In this document: in pieces, positions 1-11,905 of the stretch | How the letters are laid out: the number at the start of each line of letters is the position of its first letter | How positions within the stretch are numbered: the first letter of the stretch is position 1 | From: Hepsetus odoe | Lineage: Eukaryota; Chordata; Actinopteri; Characiformes; Hepsetidae | Direction of reading: 5' to 3' | NCBI GenBank assembly: GCA_017165825.1 | Contig: CM029372.1 | Span: forward strand, 793,466 to 857,465 | DNA length: 64,000 bases | Notes under the pieces: model-generated | Seen by the model: only the letters and a program-made list of their open reading frames with translations | Told to the model about the DNA's origin: nothing | Database searches by the model: none | Made by a program: the position numbers and the translations under genes

Positions 1-116
1 TATTTGATTAAACATTAACCTAAGGAACAAATCAAGGAAAGTGTGTTTTTGTCCAAAACATTATGGAGGGCACTGTATATTTTACATTTTTATCAATTTT
101 AAGTCTTCTTTATCAC

Positions 117-3100
117 CTCATGAATTGCTGGCTATAATGGGACACTTTTCTCCATGCCTGCCAAGACACAGCAGCAACTCCGGTTCTCTCAAGATACAGT
201 GCTGTGGTGGACTCTGCAAATGTGCCGTGTGACTTCACATCATGAGCAATAAACCCAGCAGCAAATACAAACATCACCATCAGCAACCGCGCCCATGGGA
301 AGCCCTGACAGCGGATCTTCGTCTGCAGAGACTGTGTACAAACAGTGTAATGTCTTGAATGGTTAGCTCCTTTAAACTGTTTCTAACCTACTTAATAAAA
401 AAAGTATTTTTGCTCTGCATCATTTTTTCTAGCCACAACATAAAATTGTCAATATATTCCATCCAACATGTTGGCCTAACTTTGAAAACTCAATAGGTCA
501 GACAATCACCATGTTTTATGTGGTAAAGCCAGAAAGGGGGGGGGGGGGTCTGCCTATAAATTCAGGATAATGGCAGGTTTGCTTATCATTTGTAGAACAG
601 CATTTTCTACAATTTACAGTATTAAAGCTTAATTCTCAATTAAAACTTTGGATTTCCAGTCATGCATTCAAACAAAAGAATGTGTCTTACTTTGCAGATG
701 GCATTACACTCTTGTATGTCATCAGAGTTAACTGCGGTCTTTAATTCATCATTGGTCACTCTAAATGACTGAATGGTTTCCTGAAGGTTGTTTCTCAACT
801 AAAAAAAAATAAATAAAATCACACACACACACACCCCTAGTAAAAACAATAAGAGGCAAAAAAATTATTCATTTCAAATGGATGTAGATGGAGTGCTACC
901 TTTGGAGACAGTTTGGTCCAGGAATTCAGCAGATGATTCAATAAAAGGCTTTACAGGGGTAACAATGAGCAGTTGAAAGAGAAAGAAAGGGAGGGGGGGG
1001 GGGGGGTGAAACTTAGGGTTTATGCCAAGTTTACAACTGAAAAGACAACAGTACAAACTTTAGACTACATATATAAATATATGCATAAGAAAAAGGTTTA
1101 AGAGAGTTTCACTTGTTATACTATAATTTTCTCATTAGTGCTTGTTTGTATCATAAAATAGTTTTAACTAATTTTTTTAATCATCAATTTAAATGCAATA
1201 CTCATTAATGACCAAGCATTAACAGCTTTTGTCTTAGGTTAATAAAGATCTCTGGCTGGGGCACAGGTATAAGACTATGACCTGAAGCATACTGCCACAA
1301 AACAAGAGTGACTTCTAGAAAACAATGAAAGGCCCGGAGTGGCACGCCTAGCTGAACCTGAAGACAACAGAGCTGCTCTAGAGAGACTTGAACCTTGCTG
1401 AGCTTAAATGACAATGACAGAGAGAATGGAAGAAACTTCCAAATGAAAGCTGTGCCAAGTTTGCCAGATAATGCATCTTTGGCAAGAAGTCTTTTCATTA
1501 AAATTAACAGAATCCTAAACAAAGTCTGAGTCTGAATACCAGTAAATTGGGCTCCAATGTTTCACTTTTTGCACCTAGACATTGGCAGCAGATCCTTTAA
1601 TACACAAGTGAGGTCTTGGAAGGGACTAGACTGTTCAAGCCCATGCCACAGATAGTCTATCAGTTTATGGTCTGGTGAATTCAGGGGTCAAAACACATTG
1701 AACTCTGTTTTTACAAACCATTGCTGATCATACTTTACAGTGCAGCTGAGCTCATTCACATGAAAAATATCAGCATTAATTTGAAATCTCACATCACTGA
1801 TTGAAAAATTTAAGTTTACCTGGACTGGGTGACGTGTTTTGTGTAGAGCTGTCTCCACACACCCAAAGTCTGAGCATCTACTGCCAGGCACTCAGTCAGA
1901 CTGTTCAGCAACTGAAAATAAAACACAATTCATGATCTCTGCTCATCTCAAACTAAAATTAACCCTTACAATGTTGGTGGATTTATTTTTTTTTTAATGG
2001 TAAAGTGTTTAAAGTGCTGAATTTATAAAATTTTATTGTATGGAAAAACTTTGTAAGTACATCTAAATTTTCCATTTTCAATCTGTGTGTATATATGCTT
2101 ACTTCTTTTTTCATAGCACCAGGACAATTAGGTGTGGCTCTGGAGAGGAACGAAGGAAAGTAAGTGTGAAGAGTAGATTCCGGCTTTGCTCCAAATGCAA
2201 GAACCTTCAGTCGTGGGTAAAGCCTTCTCAACTGCTCCTGCAGACTAGAACAACACACATTGTATTACTTACACTGTTCAATAAATCAACATCCTCCCCC
2301 CTTAAAATCTTAATGTCAAAACATTTTCTGGTGTTAAAAAAAGCCTGATTTTTGAGCATAATAAACTGACCCAAAAAAAAAAAAAAAAAAGAAGATTATA
2401 AATATGGGTAAAATGTAGCCCCAAATTTCCATTTTGGCTTAAAATATTTCAGTACCTCTCTATACGAAATTCCACTGCTCATCTCCCTTATAGTCCAAGT
2501 GCAAAATAGAAGAGGCCAGCCAAAGAACAAAAAGATCTTTACCTAACTTTAGCAAGCGTAAAATCAAATTAAAATAAAATTGCACATATTGTTGAAAGAA
2601 TGTCATGCTCAAGTCTGATTTATATTTGTACATGGGCTCTAAGCAGAGGCCAAGTTGTAGTTCAGACTTGCCAGCATGCGCGCACACAATTTGCTCACTA
2701 GCATCTGCCCTTCACCAAAACTCCTTTAAAGCACTGCTTGATGCCAAGCTGTAGCTATCTGCATAGGGTTTGAACTATGCCATACATTCTACACTTAAGT
2801 ATAAACTGGCCTTGAGGATCATACCTACCTTGCTGACAGGGCATTTTTAGGCATATAAGCAAAATCCAGTAGAGGGAAGAATTCTTTGGGACCCATTACT
2901 CCAAATCCTTTTGTCAAATTGGCATGGAGCCTTGAAGACAGAACACAAAGAGTATGTAATAATATATATTTTAGATAACAAACACACGTCAAAAAGAAAA
3001 AAGGATGTACAAATCAACAAACTAAGTTACTTACGTAAGCAATCTCTCCAGGTATGCAATGGCATAGGCAGATAGGCTTTTCACTCCAAGAACAGGTAGC

Positions 3101-5334
3101 ATGATTCCAAGCCAAACTAAAGAACACAAAATTTACTAATGCAGTATAACTGAAGTCATCCCAAGCAAGGCTTAGACTATTCTGATGTAAAACATCCATG
3201 ACATTAAGACTCAGCAACTAACTACAAATCAAGACAATACTATTTCATAGCAGTGATATGATTATCATGTAGAAATGGAAACAAACTGTAAAGGAACAAA
3301 GACTTTATGCAGGAAAAAAGTGCAGATTAGGTTTCTTTTTCTCTTAAGCCAAATTCTCTTCTCACCTCTTACACCCTGGGTGAGGTCATAGAAGCCAGCC
3401 TGACCAAGAGCCCACATAATGGTCAAGCACTTGGCAGGGCGATTCTGGTGGGAGCGCAGCAGCTCCAGATGCTGTAGAGGTCAGAGAGGGCAAGTACATT
3501 TCAACCACCAATCAATTGACAGTTCTTCCTTCATTTTAGGTCATTTTGAGCTGCAAAAACGTTAAAACTATATGTGGGCCCACATAAAATGGAGCACATC
3601 ACCTTATCCAGCGGTTCTCAAATTGGTCACCAGGGCATAAATATTCCACTTACTTCAGGCAAATTGAGCGTGGCTATTTTAGGCCTGTTCATCATGATTG
3701 CCTGAACACACATCCTGTAGCCATGCAGGGGTTCACCTGTCAGAACACAGAAGTACAATATGTGAACCCACACCGTACTAAGTATTAATTGGTAAATTTC
3801 ACATTACACTATCTTATGAGAAAAGATGTCTGTAAGGTGTTAGAAATAACACCTTAAACATATAGGAAGACTGCTCTTTTCAGTTAGAAATGTCCTCAAT
3901 ACCTGTTTGTTTGTCCAACTCCCTGAGCATCATGAATAAGCAGTGATCAAAGAATTCTTGCGGAGTGTCTGAGCTTTTTCCAATGAAGTTCTTTAAAATG
4001 CTTCGCAACTCCTTTCCCGCAAGAGCATATGGATAATCTAGATAGAGATTGTCATGTTAAAACCACTATTTCACACTTTTTTTTGTGGCTGCGCTACCTC
4101 ACTTAACACAAATCACTTCTGAAGCCTTTGAAGGTAGATAGTTCATTCGTAAAGACCAATATTCCATCAATGAACATAAAACCAATTTAGATACCCACCA
4201 TGAGCATGGCTGCTGAGAGTGGGATCTGTGTCAGGTGCGATGAGTTTGCTGTTGAGGTATCCAGCCAGATCCTTCACCCACACACAAGGATTTTGAGGGA
4301 ATAAAGCTTGACTTTTCTCAAGCTGTTGCCTCAATTCTACTACATCCAGCTATGAGAGAGAGTGGGAGAGGTCTTTTTGTTTCACATACAATTTCACTGG
4401 AGCAACAACGTACTTAGAAATACTACAAGTCAAGCTCAAATGAAAAAGGTTTGGGTGACATCAGACCTCTAAGCTTTGTTTTTAAAAAAAAACAAAAAAA
4501 AAAAAAACAAAAAAAAAGTATTCTATATTACGCAAAACTAAATTTAGTACTTGAATAATTCAGTAAAACTGTTTGACATCAAATTGCATGCTACATGTCA
4601 TCTTTGGGAAGACTACAGAATATGTTTTTAAGAAGAGGGCTAATACTTACAGCTTTAACAGCTTCCTCCAAGGATTTGTAGAGGCTCTGTTTTGGGCCAC
4701 TGTTAGGTGGGGGTTTCTTTTTCTGCCTTCCTGCATTGGTCCTTTTCTGTTGCACCTCAGATGGTGGAGGAACCTGCTCTTTATTCTGCTTCTTCCCAAT
4801 CTTCTCAAAACCATCAAAAATAGTATCAGACATCTTCACAGTTGCTGCAATATAACAATGAAAAAAGGTCAAATGGACAGCTGACTAAAGGAGTTGATCA
4901 TTCAAACAGGTTAAAATTTTGCAACCAAAAAACAGTACCACAACAAGATCTCTTAACCCTTAGTCCTTTATTTTGCAATGATATTCCTCAGGAGGAATAA
5001 GAAGGCAACCAACACAATCAAATCTTACTCTGAACTTTGTTAGTTTGCTCAAATCATGGCACCTGGATGCTATGGATAAATAGCAATTTAAGGGAAATTA
5101 ATTTGAACCAGGGCAGCGGTGGCCTAGTGGTTAGGGTGTTGGCCATGTGATCGGCGGTTCGAACCCCTTCCCAATGGGTTGCCCTGAGGTACCCTTGAGC
5201 AAGGTGCCGTCCCCGTCCTGCTCCTCCCTGCGATGGGCTGGCGACCTGTCCAGGGTGCATCCCCTGTCCTCGCCCTTTGTGCGCTGGGTTGGACACCAGC
5301 ACTCCCCCGCGACCCCGTCTGGGACAAGCGGCAG

Positions 5335-5366
<32 letters not shown>

Positions 5367-6700
5367 TTGAACCACAAAAGTTGTTCAGGTAGTTCCTACA
5401 GTTACTAGTGAGGGGGGAGTAGGGAGCATATTATTGGAGTCCCTTTTTTTTTTAAAGCTTAATATAGTGCAGTTTCTTCCCGAAACCAACTCCCAACTTT
5501 GAAAATTACAATAGATCACAGTTATTCAGACCAAAAATAATCATGAGATATATTAGAACCAAAATGTCACTCTTTTAATGAGTTTTCACAAAGACAAACA
5601 AAACAGATATGCAGTTTGTCATTTCAGATACATTTTCAGTTAGCATGCACACGCAACAAGGCCCAAGTACACAAGGCTTCAAAGAGGCCTTATTATATGA
5701 GAAAACGGGCAAGGAAAATAAAACACAATTAGTATGACTGAAAGCAAACACCTGATGCAGGAAAAAGCAAGTCTGCTGGGACTGTTTTTCTTTGTAACAT
5801 CCAAGTGCATTCGTAAGTCATTGAAAGATTTTTGGACAGACGTGAAGCATTACAGCAAGCCTGTACAAGAAACTTTCAAAAAAGAAAAAGGCCATGAAGA
5901 GCCAAAAGCCTGTAGTCAAATTCTAAGCACGCTGTTCGCCGTTTTTAAACCAGAACAGGCCAGAAATAAAGCAGTGCACATCAGATGTTATCAGTGTATT
6001 AAGCAGAGAGAAGTAAACATTGGGGCAACGACGCTGACCACCTTTTTCAACTCCAGCACTCTCAACAACAGAGCGTTCGCTTCTTCGTCGGCGAGCTTGC
6101 TGGTAACAATATATACATTTAAAGTCCGTCAATTAATAATAAATGACACACAAATACACACCTGAAAAAATAAAAATAAATTTACTGACTATGAAACGCA
6201 GATTCGCTGTTAGCTAAGCTAGCAAACCGGTCAGTTCACTGAGGTAAGGTTGCGCTAATAATACAGTTAACTAGAATTGGTATGCTTGGTCCGAATTAGC
6301 GGACTTGCTAGCTTGGGTCAAGTTCTGTTAAAATAACTACAAACGACACAAAGCAACGATACGGGACTAGAATGAACCGCTAAAGGGGTTTTACCCAGAA
6401 ACAGAATGACAGAACAGCTAACGCTGCTAGCGCCAAAGTCAACGTTCAGAACCGGCGTAACCAAGCGACGTGGCACGAGACCTTCAGCACGAGGAATGGT
6501 GACTTCGTCGAGAGAGCAATAGAATACACGTTTTACTTACGAAATGAATCAAGTCTTGGTAAGTTGGACTCGCTGAGAGCTTTCCTCCCACCATCACCGG
6601 AGTTCTTGTCGGTGTGACTCTTGGCAGCACTGCTGTGTTTCTTGCTTCTCTTCACCACCTCCCATTTACCTGCAAAACTGTTATTTGCAGATGATGCCAT
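117..6700 (-). CDS. tmem214: TMEM214, coding exons 1-13 (C-terminus off the left edge)
   Basis: TMEM214 is an ER-membrane protein reported to recruit procaspase-4 in ER-stress apoptosis. Minus-strand exons, all flanked by AG/GT and joining in frame: 6541-6700, 4651-4844, 4199-4349, 3903-4037, 3654-3736, 3366-3471, 3035-3116, 2829-2930, 2103-2244, 1820-1911, 900-948, 691-798, 117-331. They encode 539 residues plus two bases. The family is about 690 residues, so roughly 150 remain off-window. The start is ATG at 6700-6698, giving MASSANNSFAGKWEVVKRSK, the family N-terminus. Family blocks seen: KKQNKEQVPPP (exon 2), RPAKCLTIMWALGQAGF (exon 6), WLGIMLPVLGVKSL (exon 7), NLTKGFGVMGPKEFFPLLDF (exon 8), FGAKPESTLHTYFPSFLSRA (exon 9). 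The first membrane segment is at about residues 481-497 (WARLLMVMFVFAAGF), followed by HDVKSH. No frameshift or stop. Identification is by recognition of conserved blocks. Confidence 0.95.
949..1819. other. TMEM214 intron 11 with a worn DNA-transposon remnant
   Basis: This intron lies between the 92-nt and 49-nt exons. Around 1560-1700 it holds a stretch (GCAGCAGATCCTTTAA, then TATGGTCTGGTGAATTCAG) resembling the interior of the terminal-inverted-repeat element seen at 24336-25232. It is heavily mutated and has no clear ends. The rest shows no recognisable feature. A poly-G/C run interrupts the intron at about 993-1006. Confidence 0.4.
4845..6540 (-). other. TMEM214 intron 1, apart from the SINE
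   Basis: This is the largest TMEM214 intron in the window. Besides the SINE at 5111-5362, I see no exon here that keeps the TMEM214 frame. A CpG-rich patch at 6030-6110 stands out from the AT-rich background and belongs to the promoter-proximal part. GCTAGC-type motifs are frequent at 6190-6450. Confidence 0.6.
5111..5362 (+). mobile_element. tRNA-derived SINE, family A, copy 1 (TMEM214 intron 1)
   Basis: The tRNA-like head has an A-box-like TGGCCTAGTGGTTAGG and a B-box-like GGTTCGAACCCC. A central block (GGTACCCTTGAGCAAGGTGC) follows, then a 3' module ending GGGACAAGCGGCAGATAAT and a pure (ATA)n tail. A 12-bp target-site duplication TAATTTGAACCA flanks it at 5099-5110 and 5363-5374, which fixes both ends. 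It is antisense to TMEM214. Related copies are at 7361-7608 and 47473-47726. Confidence 0.9.
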
Positions 6701-6900
6701 TCTTTAACAAGGACACCGAAAACCGTTAGATAACACAAAACTCTGGAAAGGATGTGTTAAACGCCAATTCTTCCTTCCCCCCCTTTTCCAGCAGACGCTG
6801 ACCGGAACGATTATGGTAGCTAGCTAGCTGCGTTAGCATTAGCGTTAGCTTTAGCTCTTTTAAACCGTCTCTGTGCCACGTCTGCCTTAATGATACGACG
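6701..6900 (-). promoter_or_regulatory. TMEM214 5' flank / likely core promoter
   Basis: This stretch lies directly upstream of the TMEM214 start codon. It is richer in CpG than the surrounding DNA and contains runs of GCTAGC/GTTAGC motifs (about 6818-6860), like those in intron 1 at 6190-6450. No TATA box stands out. The transcription start and 5' UTR length cannot be fixed from sequence. Placement as a promoter is inferred from position and composition. Confidence 0.45.
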
Positions 6901-7169
6901 TCACGGCGCTTTTAAGCCGTTGATGTACGAATGTGTGCAAGTGTGGTCAAGCCCAAACTTTTCAAATGAAACAAAACAAACTCTAAGTAAGAAGTAAAAT
7001 ACATTTTTGGTGAAATGTTACTTTATATGTAATAATGTTACCCAGAGGATAATTATGCTTTTCAGACTTGGCTACTATTAAGATGGACGATGTCCATAGT
7101 TGCTCCCTCAACCCTGTCTCCATTCTGAGGAAACTTAAGAATAACAGTCTCCCTCTTCTCTGTCGCCTC

Positions 7170-7348
7170 AGCAATAGGTTCCTGGTTTCGATTCCCAGTC
7201 AGGGTGGTCCAGGTCCTTGTGTGTGGAGTGGACTTGCTCACCCCGTGTCTCTGTGTTTCCTCCTGGAGCTCTGATTATCCTCCCACCATCCAAAGACAGG
7301 TCAGGTGGATTGGAGGCGCAAAATTCATTCAATTGGTGAAACACTGCT
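7170..7348 (+). repeat. old SINE-like repeat fragment
   Basis: The sequence includes a degenerate B-box-like GGTTTCGATTCCCAGTCAGG. It continues with the GTGTGGAG...CCCCGTGTCTCTGTG...TCCTCCCACCATCCAAAGAC pattern common in old teleost interspersed repeats. No intact tRNA head or target duplication is visible. A family-A SINE has landed at its right end. Confidence 0.5.
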
Positions 7349-7360
7349 TTCAGTGATCTA

Positions 7361-7608
7361 TCCATCCATCCATTATCTGCCGCTTGTCCCAAACAGGGTC
7401 GCGGGGGAGTGCTGGTGTCCAACCCAGCGCACACAGGGCGAGGACGGGGGACGCACCCTGGACAGGTCGCCAGCCCATCGCAGGGAGGAGCGGGACAGGG
7501 ACGGCACCTTGCTCAAGGGTACCTCAGGGCAACCCATTGGGAAGGGGTTCGAACCCCCGATCCTCCAATCAAGTGGCCGACACCCTAACCACTAGGCCAC
7601 CGCTGCCC
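7361..7608 (-). mobile_element. tRNA-derived SINE, family A, copy 2
   Basis: This is the reverse-complement of the copy at 5111-5362, with the tRNA-like head at the right end (near 7560-7608) and the 3' end at the left. Its tail is (GGAT)n rather than (ATA)n. A perfect 12-bp target duplication TTCAGTGATCTA lies at 7349-7360 and 7609-7620. Confidence 0.9.
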
Positions 7609-7620
7609 TTCAGTGATCTA

Positions 7621-8743
7621 CTTCTGTGCAATATTATGTACCATACTGCTCACTGGATGTCCAACACTTTAATGCTGGCTGTACTAAATACTTACATACC
7701 TCACTACACTTTTCACTCTACTGATATTTTGTTTTTTCACTGTCTCAGATGTCATTAAAAACAGTCAATAAAGGGAACTGTGGAAATCAAGGTGAGATGA
7801 CCAACTAACTCTTGGATAGATTTGCTTTTAATTTTGACCCAAAGGCAAGCAAAACCCTGAAAAAGAGACCTTCAGGACAGTTTAGCTCACATATTTCATG
7901 CTGAATGGGAAAGTCTGAAAAACAAAATCTTGTATTTAACCTGATTACAATCAATGTTGACTGGTGAAGTAAAAATGGAACACTGGACATAGAAGCAGTA
8001 TTTGATGAAAAAAAAAATGCTCCCTGTTAAGAATGGTGTTTTATGGTGCCTGGGGTTGTGGGATGAGAAGAATTACTCTAAATATCAGCAACAAAATATC
8101 TAAATAACAATGGATGTAGTCAACAAACTGAAACTGAAAAGCTGGCTTTAACAGCAAAACTATAGCTATGTTTACATGGTCTGTAATATTACACTAATAA
8201 TGGTAATAGCCCCATCAGAAAAATATACCTCACTTAACCGCCTTACTGAGAATAGTCTAGTTTGAAGGTGAGGCTCACTGAAAGGAAGAGGCGGCTTAAA
8301 CCTTCGATTATCGATTCAAAAGGACAATATTGGTGCCAGTATCAAGGCTCTGATCATTTCTTTAACTGGAAGTATGCTTTCTCTGCAGAGCTTACTACAG
8401 CTTGTTAGTTACCCATCCTTTTTGGAGTCTTTGAACCTGCCTGAGAGAGAATAATGCTTTGAGAGTTTGTGACCTCCTTTTAGCCATACCCTTTTTGGGG
8501 ATGTGAGCCTTCTTCCACTTTCCTTACCAAATTAATAAAGTAGCACAGGCAAATACATCATAAATAACAATTGACACTGTTATAGCCCTCTCTTCTGGAC
8601 ACAGATACTACTAGTTTTGTCCTTCTGGTGACAAACACCACAGTATATATTTATAGGTTGTTTCTGAGACCAGAGTGGGGTGTGCCATTTAACAATCACA
8701 GGGTTTGGGTAGGTCACCTCAGCATCAAACTCTACTTGGCTTA
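7621..8743. other. intergenic, nothing recognised
   Basis: AT-rich DNA between the family-A SINE and the Tc1-like element. The short open frames show no family signature, codon bias or splice context. I see no supported feature. Confidence 0.6.
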
Positions 8744-9228
8744 CAGTGCCTTGTAAAAATAATCACCCCCCCTTGGCATTTTTTATATTTTGTTGCCTCA
8801 CAACCAGGAATTAAAATTGATTATTTGAGAATTTGCACCATTTCATTAACAGAACATGCACCATTTCATTAACAGAACATGCCTACAACTTTGAAGATGT
8901 TTTTTTTTTTTTTTTATTGTGAAGCAAACAACAAATAGGACAAAATAACAGAAAACATCAGCATGCATAACTATTCACCCCCTAAAGTAAGTACTTTGTA
9001 GAGCCAACTTTTGCAGCAATTACAGCTGCAAGTTGCTTTGGATAAGTCTCAATGACCTTGTCACATCTTGCCACTGGGATTTCTGCCCATTCCTCAAGGC
9101 AAAACTGCTCCAGCTCCTTCATATTGGATTGAGGCCTGGACTTTGACTTGGCCATTCCAACACATTTAAATGTTTCCCCTTAAACCACTTGAGTGTTGCT
9201 TTAGCAGTATGCTTTGGATCATTGAGCA

Positions 9229-9638
9229 TTGGTCCATCGAGCAGGTAGGGGAGGAGAGGATGTTCTCCAAACTAACATCCATCATGGACAACACCTCCCA
9301 CCCCCTACACGAGACTGTAGGAGCACTGAGTAGCTCGTTCAGCAGCAGACTGTTACACCCGCAGTGTAAGAAAGAACGCTACCGCAGGTCATTCCTACCT
9401 GCAGCAATAAGAGTCCACAACTCATCAACATAACATTACATTGCTTGTTTTATTATTATTATATATTATTATAATGTATATTGTTATTGTATTGTACAGT
9501 ATTATTATTATTAGACTTATCTTACTACTTGTTTATTTATAATTTAAAACCTATTTATTATTGTGTATTATTACTTTGTACTGTATATATGGTCACCTAA
9601 TTCTTCTTGTAGATATGTATATGCATCTTGGTAATATA

Positions 9639-9689
<51 letters not shown>

Positions 9690-9850
9690 TAGATAATTTA
9701 TTATTATAGCTCGTACTTTTTTCCTTTCTCCTGTACTTGTTCCTCTTTCCTTATACCTCTATTTTTATATATCTTTTTTCTATTCTTTCTGTACATCTGT
9801 CACTTTTATAAGAGCCCTGTAACGCCCAAATTTCCCATTCGTGGGATAAT
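9229..9850 (+). mobile_element. L2/Rex-type LINE 3' end
   Basis: Plus-sense C-terminal LINE ORF coding: HETVGALSSSFSSRLLHP, then KKERYRRSFLPAAIRVHNSS and a stop. A long AT-rich 3' UTR follows, with an (AT)n run at 9640-9687, ending near CCCATTCGTGGGATAA. It lies inside the Tc1-like element and abuts an oppositely oriented piece of what looks like the same LINE type. Confidence 0.7.
9640..9687. repeat. (AT)n microsatellite in LINE 3' UTR
   Basis: Uninterrupted AT dinucleotides within the 3' UTR of the LINE fragment at 9229-9850. Confidence 0.9.
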
Positions 9851-10715
9851 GTGTGAAAATGTCCTGAACAGAGGGCAGAGAGACGCTGATGATCTTCTCA
9901 GCTGTTCTCACTACCCGTTGTAGGGACTTGCAGTCTGAGATGCTGCAGTTCCCGTACCAGGTAGTAATGCAGCTGCATGCTCTCGATGGTTCCCCTGTAG
10001 AAGATGGTGAGGATGGGTGGTGGAAGATGGGTTCTCCTCAGTCTGCGTAGGAAGTAGAGACGCTGCTGGGCTTTCTTTGTGATGGAGTTGGTGTTGAGGG
10101 TCCACGTGAGGTTGTCTGTTAAGCGAACACCAAGAAACTCTGGACCATGTCCACAGGTGAGGTGTTGGAAATCATTGGAGAGTGGCCCTGATGTGGTCTC
10201 CTGAAGTCAACAACCATCTATTTAGTCTTTTCGACATTCAAAGACAAGTTGTTGATTCTACACCAGTCCGTCAGCTGTTGTATCTCCTTTCTGTACGCCG
10301 CCTCATCACCACCACCAACCATGATTGTATCATCAGTGAATTTGATGATGTGGCTCGAGCTGTGGTTGGCTGCACAGTCATGGGTCATCAGTGTGAACAG
10401 CAGTGGGCTGAGCACACAGCCCTGAGGGGCCCCTGTGCGTGATGGTTTTAGAGGTGCGGCTACTAATCCTGACTGACTGGGGTCTCCCAGTCAGGAAGTC
10501 CGGGATCCAGTTACAGAGGGAGGTATTCAGGCCCAGCAGCCTCATTTTCTCACGGTGTTGAATGCTGAACTGTAGTCGATGAACAGCATTCTGACATAAC
10601 TGTCCTTTCTTTCCAGATGAGAAAGACCAGTTGGAGGGTGGTGGAGATTGCATCGTCCGTTGAGTGGTTGATACGATACGCATACTGCAGGGGGTCTAGT
10701 GAGGGAGGGATTTGA
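9851..10715 (-). mobile_element. L2/Rex-type LINE reverse-transcriptase fragment
   Basis: Minus-strand coding in several frames: SPLLFTLMTHDCAANHSSS, then IIKFTDDTIMVGGGDEAAYR, the catalytic region with FTDD in place of the usual FADD. Next comes LTDWCRINNLSLNVEKTK. Upstream lie LNTSLCNWIPDFLTGRPQSV and MLFIDYSSAFNT. Frameshifts and the altered catalytic box show it is dead. Confidence 0.75.
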
Positions 10716-11661
10716 ATGTGATGTGCTGGGTTTGCGCCAGACGTAGCGTTTTCCTTGAAAAGCTCTATGGAGTGTATAGCTTATTTTGGTCCTATGGACA
10801 GATACTCCAGTCTCTGCTGTAGAACTCTTCAACTCCTTCAGGGTTACCTTTGGTCTCTGTGCTGCCTCTCTGATTAATGCCCTCCTTGCCCAGTCTGTGA
10901 GTTTTGGTGGTTGGCCCTCTCTTGGCAGGTTCGTTGTGGTACCATGTTCGTTCCATTTGAAGATGATGGAATTGATGGTGCTCCAGGGGATCATCAAAGA
11001 TTTGGATATTTTTTTTTAATCACACAACCCTGACTCAACAACTTTGCCCCTGACTTAGGAGCACTCCTTGGTCTTCATGGTGGGATGCCTCTTGCTTAGT
11101 GGTGTTGCAGCCTCTGGGGCCTTTCAGAAAAGGTGTGTCTATACTGACAGATCATGTGACACTTAGATTGCACACAGGTGGACTTCTTTTCACTAATTAT
11201 GTGACTTTTGAAGGTAAGTGGTTGCACCAGGACTTTTTAGGGGCTTCATGGCAAAGAGGGAGAATACATATGCACATGCCAATTTTTTTTCTTTTTTTAT
11301 TTATATATATATATATTTTTTTTTCTCATTTAGCCAATGGGGTGAATACTTTTGCAAGGCACTGTATTTGCTTTTGGGTGTGTTCAGCTGAAGTTTACTG
11401 TACTGAGGTATTAGCTCTGCCTTCACACTGAACTTGATCTATTTTAGAACTCTCTGAATGTTTTTTTAAATAACTATTGATGACATTTTTCATCTGTAAA
11501 GAATGCACTCTGAAAATGTAATCCGTCTCCATGTGTTCCTGTCCTCTGCATCTTCCTCCTTCACACTAACCACCTGTATGTCCTCTCTTACCACATCCAT
11601 AAACCTTTGCCCTGGCCAGTCTCCTTCAGACTGTTTCTCCCTTATACTTAAATAAGTATTA

Positions 11662-11905
11662 AAAGTGAAAGTGACCATTCTTGTCATTGTGAAACATCAC
11701 GGCATACACTGAAACAACACCTCTGCATTTAACCCATACACTCACACAGGTGCAGCAGGGGACAGCTTTTGAAAGCTCCTGGGGAGCAGTGATGGGGACG
11801 GTACCTTGCTTAAGAGTACTTCAGGGCAACCTACTGGTAAGGGATTCAACCCCCACAACCTTCTGATCCTGGGGCCATCTCCCTAACCACTAGGCTGCTA
11901 ACAGG
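11662..11905 (-). mobile_element. tRNA-derived SINE, family B
   Basis: The minus-strand head is at the right end (CCTAGTGGTTAGG in reverse, B-box-like near 11840-11855). The element runs leftward to the family's 3' end, which reads AAAGTGAAAGTGACCATTCT on the plus strand. It is nested in the RTE LINE. It is diverged from the copies at 14765, 30037, 33931, 40635 and 63721. Confidence 0.8.

Larger units (their letters stand above)
8744..11364 (-). mobile_element. Tc1-like transposon (first Tc1 type), split by LINE sequence
   Basis: The terminal inverted repeats begin CAGTGCCTTG at the left and end CAAGGCACTG at the right. Each is bordered by TA (8742-8743 and 11365-11366), the Tc1/mariner target. 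On the minus strand near 10720-10990 is the N-terminal helix-turn-helix part of a Tc1 transposase (STINSIIFKWNEHGTTTNLP, then KLTDWARRALIREA). The left arm (8744-9228) is non-coding antisense transposase sequence. The interior (about 9229-10715) is replaced by LINE fragments. It is inactive. Confidence 0.8.

Noticed and set aside
1205..1522. 105-residue minus-strand frame in TMEM214 intron 11
   Set aside because: It does not join the TMEM214 reading frame and has no family blocks. The flanking true exons join directly without it.
4573..4884. 103-residue plus-strand frame
   Set aside because: Antisense shadow of TMEM214 exon 2.
5113..5190. tRNA gene candidate (A and B boxes)
   Set aside because: The boxes belong to a SINE head. 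There is no acceptor stem or complete cloverleaf, the SINE body continues, and target duplications flank it. The same applies to the other SINE heads.
5054..5377. Overlapping 83-107 residue frames with poly-Leu/Ile runs
   Set aside because: Translation of the SINE body and its ATA tail.
5734..6165. 143-residue plus-strand open frame in TMEM214 intron 1
   Set aside because: No recognisable domain, no supporting splice structure and biased composition. It lies antisense in an intron, so chance is the simplest reading.
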